NCBI GenBank assembly: GCA_013396995.1
Contig: VWZP01009168.1
Location: 819,450 to 883,449 of the forward strand
Direction of reading: 5' to 3'
Length of the DNA stretch: 64,000 nucleotides
Source of the DNA: Dicaeum eximium
Taxonomy: Eukaryota; Chordata; Aves; Passeriformes; Dicaeidae
The notes below the pieces were generated by a model, which did no database searches, was not told the DNA's origin, and was given only the letters and a program-made list of their open reading frames with translations. Of the stretch, positions 57,854-64,000 are shown in pieces. Made by a program: the position numbers and the translations under genes. Each line of letters begins with the position of its first letter. Position 1 is the first letter of the stretch.

Positions 57854-58154
57854 TCTCCTCTCCTCTCCTCTCCTCTCCTCTCCTCTCCTCTCCTNNNNNN
57901 NNNNNNNNNNNNNNNNNNNNNNNNNNNNNNNNNNNNNNNNNNNNNNNNNNNNNNNNNNNNNNNNNNNNNNNNNNNNNNNNNNNNNNNNNNNNNNNNNNNN
58001 NNNNNNNNNNNNNNNNNNNNNNNNNNNNNNNNNNNNNNNNNNNNNNNNNNNNNNNNNNNNNNNNNNNNNNNNNNNNNNNNNNNNNNNNNNNNNNNNTCTC
58101 CTCGAGTCTCCTCTCCTCTCCTCGAGTCTCCTCTCCTCGAGTCTCCTCTCCTCC
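57854..58154. repeat. (TCTCC)n pentanucleotide array with TCGAG variant units, partly unsequenced
   Basis: Perfect TCTCC units enter the gap from the left. To the right of the gap the array continues as TCTCC units with TCGAG units interspersed three times on the same 5-bp register, then ends in TCCTTATCC. The strand is pure pyrimidine apart from the TCGAG units, so it can form triplex DNA, and the complement is GGAGA-rich. All long frames across it are artefacts. Confidence 0.95.
57895..58096. other. Assembly gap (202 N)
   Basis: A run of 202 N bases lies inside the pentamer array. The true length of the missing DNA is unknown. Confidence 0.99.
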
Positions 58155-61100
58155 TTATCCCTTTTTCTTCTGTTGTCCCTGGTGGCCCTTAGGCTGTAGG
58201 ATTTATGGTGTGTGATTCTGATAGTAAAGCCTGACCAGACGAGACCCATCGGCCTGAGCTGGTGTGACTCGTGGACATCGTCCCCCTCTCCACACCTGAA
58301 CACACAGACTGTGACCCATCAGGTGAGCCTGTTTAGGGAGGTGCCAGTTGGTCACAAATGTTGGATTTCATTTTGTGGATTTTCTTTCTCCTGCAGTGAG
58401 CCCCAGCTGGCTCAGCTTGCAGCATTTATGGACAGTCTCACTGTGTGTCAAGGACAGCAGTGCCCCTCATCGCAGCAGGGCTGGCTGCGCGCTGAGGACG
58501 GGGCTGGAACGCCCTCGCTGGTGCTCTGACTCATGGCTGACACATCCCTGACCTTGTCCTGAGCTGATTTTCACCAAGAGACGGGAAACTCATTGCTCAG
58601 CATAGGTCAGGCTTGACTTCCAAACAGCACCATGATGGTGAGAAGAGCGGGTGGGTGCCATGGCCAATGTTCTCATGAGCACAGGGTGACCATGAGAACA
58701 CGTGTCACCACAGCGAGCGAGACACTGATGGGTCAAGTCAGCCAGCACTGACTGCTGTGGGGAAAGGTCAGCACCTCCAAAAGGGTTTTGATCACTGCTA
58801 AAACTGCCCAGTGCCGAGTCACGACTGTGCTGGAAATGCTTGGAGTTCTGAACATCCCCGCCCAGGAGCTGCTGCTTTTGGGGGCCTTGCCAGGGGCTTA
58901 CCCATCACAGCTGGGCAGGCAGATTTATGTGCCACAGCTCTCTGGCTCCTCACTGCTCTTATCTGCACCCTGTCTAGCATCCACAGCTATTCCTGAGTCA
59001 GGAAACTTTCTGAATGCAAAGATTACACAGAAAGGGTTTCATTAAAGAAATATTTAAAAAAAAATCTGAGCTCTCACTTTGCTGAGGCCAAGCTGTTGTC
59101 AGCTTCAAGAAAATGTTTTCTCATTGTGTTTGGACAGTTTTGCAGATTTATTTTCCTTCCTCTTCTTGGATGAAGGTTGCAGGGATTTCCACAAAATATG
59201 TTTGGAGGAGCCAAGCCTTCAACACCAGCAGTTTTCAGTCAGAGTGTTGGAATGATCAATAAATCGGCACCAACTGATCTCAGAGTCTGAGGATGTCTAT
59301 GAGGCACAAGCAGCTCTTTTAGGTAAGCTGGAGCAACTGAGTAAATCCAGTAGCTCTGGAGCCAAACCCAAAAGTGGATGCAAAATCTTATGGGGAGCCA
59401 GTGCTGTGATTTTCAGTACAAGGGTGACGTAATGACTGAGTACAGTTCAAGTAAGTAATCTACTCATCTGTTCACAATTTTGAGTTATGGCTGATGCAGT
59501 CTCTGCCTGTGAGCCAGCAAAAAGAGAGTGAGAATTACACTTACTGAGTCAGGCCAAAGGCAGGGATGGCATCAGCGTGGGGATGGGGTGGGAGTGGGGT
59601 TGCACAATTTGAAATGCGACTTGGGGTCGAGGCTGAGCCTGAAATTGTGGAGGCAGTTGGGATCTGAACAAACAGTGGTGGAGGGATGGTGCACTGAGAG
59701 GTCGAGACACTGACCACAGCTGGTCACTGTCCCAAAGAGGAGGAGAGGCACCAACCCTGAGCACAAGCACCAAATCTGAATCCATACCACCCAAGACAAC
59801 TGCTGTGAACACATGCTCATCTGTGGTGCTTGAATTCCACTTAACAAAATTTAGAGCCATCCAGGGCCTGACCTTTAGCAAACCACAAAGGCAACCCATA
59901 AACCACAGGTCTGGAATCAGCTCGAGAGGACAAGTGACTCCAACATATTAGCACAGGTTTTCAATGCAGCTGGTGACCAGGGATGTTACAAATGGGAGAC
60001 ACACCAGCAGCATTTCTGTGAGATCTGAGAGTGTGAAGCTGGATTTGGTCAGGGCTCCACTGAGATCATCACCCAAAAAGGGGAATAACACAGCACGACA
60101 TTTAATAATAGTGAGTGGCTGACTTCACCGCCAGACGGAAGCAAAATATTTATAAGTGTCAGAAATCATAAAAACATTACATGATTCATCCTAAAGCAAA
60201 CAGTTGTTCATGTGAATCTAAGAGTAGAGGATACATGGAAAGTCCCAAGACGAGACCATCTCAAGAGTGATGGGTTTTGGGCAAAAATCACTTACTGCAA
60301 GCTAAGCAATGTAGAGCCTGGACAGCTGAAGACCTATTGGCACTGGGATACTAAAGAATGCACTGGTAATTGCTGAAATAAATCCCTCCCCTCAAAATCA
60401 ATGCCAGAGCAGGTGTTTTTGACAAGATGAATGCCATCCCCATACAATGTACAAGTGAGGGATTTTCCACTAATAATGGAAAATCTTTGGGCATTGAGCA
60501 AAACTGCAACAAATAATCCATTGCACTAGTCATTTCTATCAAACCTTCTCCACTGAAAGTTATATTTTCCTCTGTCTGAGTTCTAAGCTGACTGCAAAGA
60601 ATAAGAAGATAAACACATATCTCTTGAAATTTCTGTACAGAAACATGTGCTTCAAAATATCTCGTCTGTTTGCCAGATAGAGTCATGCACAACTCAGCCC
60701 TGCCTGAGGTGGTTTCCTTTCTTCCATGGGAGAAATGAGGCATCACACCTCTGAATGCATGTCTGGTGACTCTTATTCATGCCAGGGAAGAAGTTATTTC
60801 TCAAAGCTGCAATGTGTTTCTAATGGTCTTTAGTGTTTGCAGTGGCTACTTTATCTGGCTCATCAGAAAATTATCTGTGTCTTCATCTCACAGTTATTCA
60901 GTGAAATTATTATTCTAAATATTGTGATTATAGAGTCATATTTGTATATTTTAAGGGTGTTTGAGTCAATTCATATAAGACCAGCTGAGGTATTTACCCA
61001 TAACTGAGTTCAACAGAAATAATATTCCTGAAAATCATCTTGATTGTTTTGCAGATGTTATTCCTCTCTGCCATGGGTTTTTTGTATTTCTGAAAACCTT

Positions 61101-62939
61101 CTAGTAAAAATAATTATCATCTATCTGTCCAATTATTTGCATTAAGCCTAGACACCCACAGCAGTGCCCTGGTTGCTCCTGCTTTCCGTGGGGTTTGTAT
61201 CTCACATTCTTTGGCTTTTAAAAATGGCACTGAGGGTGCAGGTAAACTAACCCTGTGTTAGACATCAGAGAATCCACATTACAACAAATCAGTGATGTGG
61301 GATGCAGGTTGGCTGATGTCTTCTACATCAGGAATGCTGGCTGAAGCCTCTACACATTTGGCATTTCTGCACCTACCATCCCCTACATGGAGTCTCATGT
61401 ACCTCATAAAAACTGGGCTCACAGTGAATTCTTTTTTTCTCTGGAAGAATTAAGAGGCCTTTCCTTCTCCACTTAGCCACCAATTTTTATTTTTTAAAAC
61501 TGCAAGAATGTAATACATCTAAGACCTCTAATTTGTTATAAAGTTTGATTGAAATGGTTAAAACCCCTCAATGTGAAGACTGTCAGTAGGGAAACACAGA
61601 CAATGACTCAGTGTGTCTGAGTGAGCCTCTTCCCCCATGGGAGGATTGTTTTTGTCTGAGGAAAACTCTCATGGCATAAGTTATGACATTTTGCAGCCTG
61701 CTGAGCCCAAGTCTGGAAGGTTTCTATGGAAATTGCAGGTACCTGTATCCAGGCCCCAGTTTTGAGCTACAGACTCACACAGAGTCCTGCCTTGCACGTT
61801 CAGATTTTTGGTATCTGAAATGTGGCAGCCCTTGCCCCTTTTTTGCCAACTAAATGAATTCTGACCCCTCTAAAATATTTGTTTTTTCCTAATCCCCATT
61901 ATGAAAACTCTGGATATTCTGTTTATCATGCTAACACTCTTTGTCTCACTGCAATTGGCTCCTCATCCAGAGCCTAAGCAAAACAAGCTTAAAAGAGCCG
62001 CCAAATCTCTCAGGGGTTGAATCTTCTCTGCTCTGACATAAGCCAGGAGCAACTCTGTTCACTGTCAAAGAGTTCTTGGTAAGAACATGCAATCTAAAAA
62101 TACTAGGGTTGGAGATAAGTCTGGACAGCTTTTAATTGGGATCAGGATGGAGTGGCTGCAGTCTCTCTGGTAGTGCAGAGGAGGAGGAGGTTTAAGACTC
62201 CAGCTTGTCCACTTGATGTGATTGGAACATTACTACACCACCTGGGATCAAATACATCCCTGATATTTTCATCTGTCCTCTCTAGGCATTTATACTCTGT
62301 TCATTTCCATGATCTGAGTCTTAACAGTGTAGCTCCTGTGGGTTCTGTTTCCTTCAGGAGCAAATCTGGGCTGCTTGTCTTTTCCTGGAGACAAAGGGGT
62401 TGAAGTTCACTATTTCATGTTAATACTCAGCTGCCAAATAACACCTTGATGAAACAATACTTATATCATAAGTATTTTCACTTACAGTCTACTTAAACAG
62501 AGGATAATTTCTGAAAGAGTAACACTGGTAGAACACTGTTGCTCTACCAGGTTGTGCAGTCCAGCTCCTCCAAGCACTTTCTCTGAATGTCAGCTGGGAT
62601 CTGGGTAGTGAGCTTGAATTATGCCTTGGAAAAAGGGATCATTCCATGTTACTTTACAGGCATTGTTTACTTTGGTCTCTCTCAGTGTTTAAATCTTGGT
62701 CTTGTCATATTTGAGGGACTTTTTCAGGAGCTTTTTGGCTCAAGGGACTCAGCTGTACTGACAATTCTCTCTCCATTCCCCTCCAGACGCCCCATTGAAA
62801 GAAAACCCTAATTTCTCCACAGCAAACCTCACTGTCATCATGTTATGCATTGTTCTGCTTCAGGGTGACCAAAAACCAAGTCAGAGGCAAATCTGACTAA
62901 TCTCCCCTGAAACTGTGAAACCAGTGAAAAAAAATTTCA
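58155..62939. other. Unique noncoding DNA
   Basis: No repeat family is recognised. A 131-residue minus-strand frame (60351-60746) is the most protein-like of the open frames. It has neither splice context nor a recognised domain. A 116-residue minus-strand frame lies at 59549-59899. Donor-like GTGAGC and GTAAGC occur near 58322 and 59322 without matching open exons. Confidence 0.5.
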
Positions 62940-62969
62940 CTTGGGTACAATGCCAGCATTGTACCCAAG
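62940..62969. repeat. Near-perfect 30-bp palindrome
   Basis: CTTGGGTACAATGC is followed by a 2-base spacer (CA) and its exact reverse complement GCATTGTACCCAAG. The 14-bp arms have no mismatch. It could form a cruciform in DNA or a hairpin in RNA, with a loop larger than 2 nt after the innermost pairs open. Confidence 0.97.
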
Positions 62970-64000
62970 GGCCAGCCACAGATTTCAGAAGTGCCTTCAG
63001 AGCTACCCAAAGATTGTGTTGCACTCATTAACATCACTGATATTATTCCCTCAAATAGTTGCTTTATGCTGCAGTGGATAAAGAATTCCTTCTTATCCCA
63101 TTGTTTTCAGAGCTTCTGTGTTTGGGACGTTCCAGGGCTGCTGTAAATTGGTTCAATTCAACTCACTAAATGTTCAGGGAGCGTTTCTCTAATCCTGTCC
63201 AGATGAGCTGTGGATTCCAAGAGGTTTCTATTTTGGGATGCAGGCTTCTGCCTATCTGCTACTGTTGGGCTCAAGTTCATTCAGAGGAATCCTATTAGTG
63301 GCTATGCAGATTTAATTCTTTGCTTCTGCAGAATGTGAGCTGGAATGGTTTGGTTTTGCTGATTGCTTTTCCTGAGGGGGGGTGGGAGAGAGGGGGGGAA
63401 TCAATATCCTTCCTTTGCATTTTTCACAAATTGGAGTTCCATTCAGATGAATCAGGGCTTGGTTTCCATTTGTTTTCCATAGGGGTTGCTTCCTCCTACC
63501 AACTTAATTTAGTGGGACTTTTTTTATCCCCAGTTCTTTAACAGCACCTTATTGGGACCCCAGAAGGGATTGAAAAGTCTGTGTTCACAGGGAAACACAA
63601 TGGGTTCATGATCAATCATGATCCCCTTCTGGATCATTAAATGCAAACTGAATCAAACTTAAATGGAAATATCAGATACTGAAGTTTATTTGATCAACAT
63701 GCTCTAACACAATACCTGCCCTCAGCTGTGTATATAGCATCACTGGTTTCTTTTCATAAGCAGAGTTCTTTTGCAAAATTTTAGCTAAATTTATTCTTAA
63801 TGTCAGAGAAAAAAAAAATTTAGGCTGTCTTGGAAAAAAAAAAAGCAAATGGAAGGCATGAGATTCTCTGAAGTCAGAGTTTGGATTTGGCAGTTCTAGT
63901 GAAAATCCATCCAGATCTGGCAAAAGTCTCTGAAAATCTCATCTAAGGGCTGTTTATTAGGATTGAGGCAGTTGATTTTCCCAGAGGGCCTCTGCATTAA
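62970..64000. other. Unique noncoding DNA
   Basis: No gene or repeat is recognised. Short A runs occur at 63809-63819 and 63834-63844. The sequence runs off the window without a boundary. Confidence 0.5.

Noticed and set aside
57716..58303. Four long frames of 128-158 residues
   Set aside because: They consist largely of unknown residues across the 202-bp gap plus translated TCTCC repeats.
60351..60746. 131-residue minus-strand frame as a gene
   Set aside because: The composition is protein-like, but there is no splice signal, upstream promoter-like sequence or known domain. It is within chance length.
1..64000. tRNA, rRNA, CRISPR, operon or integrated provirus
   Set aside because: I read both strands for these patterns and saw no supporting structure. 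The DNA is vertebrate noncoding sequence.

Overview
This is vertebrate nuclear DNA, and the repeats point to a bird. It is AT-rich and low in CpG, has no operon-like coding, and carries many short 5'-truncated CR1 LINEs. The CR1 3' tails end in the usual imperfect ATTCTRTGA-type octamers. Several copies carry a 'CCATGGGCAGGGACACCTTC' segment that I associate with songbird-type CR1 (CR1-J-like), so a passerine is my best guess. That rests on recall of the family, not on a search. The longest open frame (206 codons including stop) is about what chance gives in 64 kb, so I call no complete protein-coding gene. The window is most likely a gene-poor intergenic region or part of a very large intron on a macrochromosome.

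Layout. 1-10.5 kb is unique AT-rich DNA with one plausible orphan exon (2444-2529, +). 10.5-16 kb holds three young CR1 copies, a long decayed CR1 relic (14690-15215) and two MIR-like SINE relics. 16-28 kb is mostly unique, with a short exon-like segment at 20220-20274 and two CR1 tails. 28-34.3 kb has three MIR relics and a 57-bp poly(A) tract just downstream of a relatively CpG-rich 136-codon frame (retrocopy candidate). 35.3-40 kb has three old CR1 relics on the minus strand. One still shows the reverse transcriptase 'YLDF'-type motif in decayed form.

41-52 kb mixes CR1 copies and simple repeats with several blocks of repeat-free, CpG-retaining sequence rich in homeodomain and POU-like sites (42.5, 43.7-44.3, 44.8-45.2, 46.3 and 51.1-51.7 kb). 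These look like conserved noncoding (enhancer-type) elements. A minus-strand exon-like frame sits at 46772-46952. 53-64 kb has a CR1 fragment, a second convincing plus-strand exon candidate (54634-54750), a lysine-rich open segment (56562-56775), and a (TCTCC)n array broken by a 202-bp assembly gap. It also has a near-perfect 30-bp palindrome at 62940-62969.

The exon candidates lie on both strands and cannot all belong to one gene. I found no tRNA, rRNA, CRISPR array, intact transposase, intact reverse transcriptase or retroviral provirus. I did not find a new biological system. The best leads are the orphan exons, the CpG-retaining blocks, the palindrome and the unresolved pentamer array.
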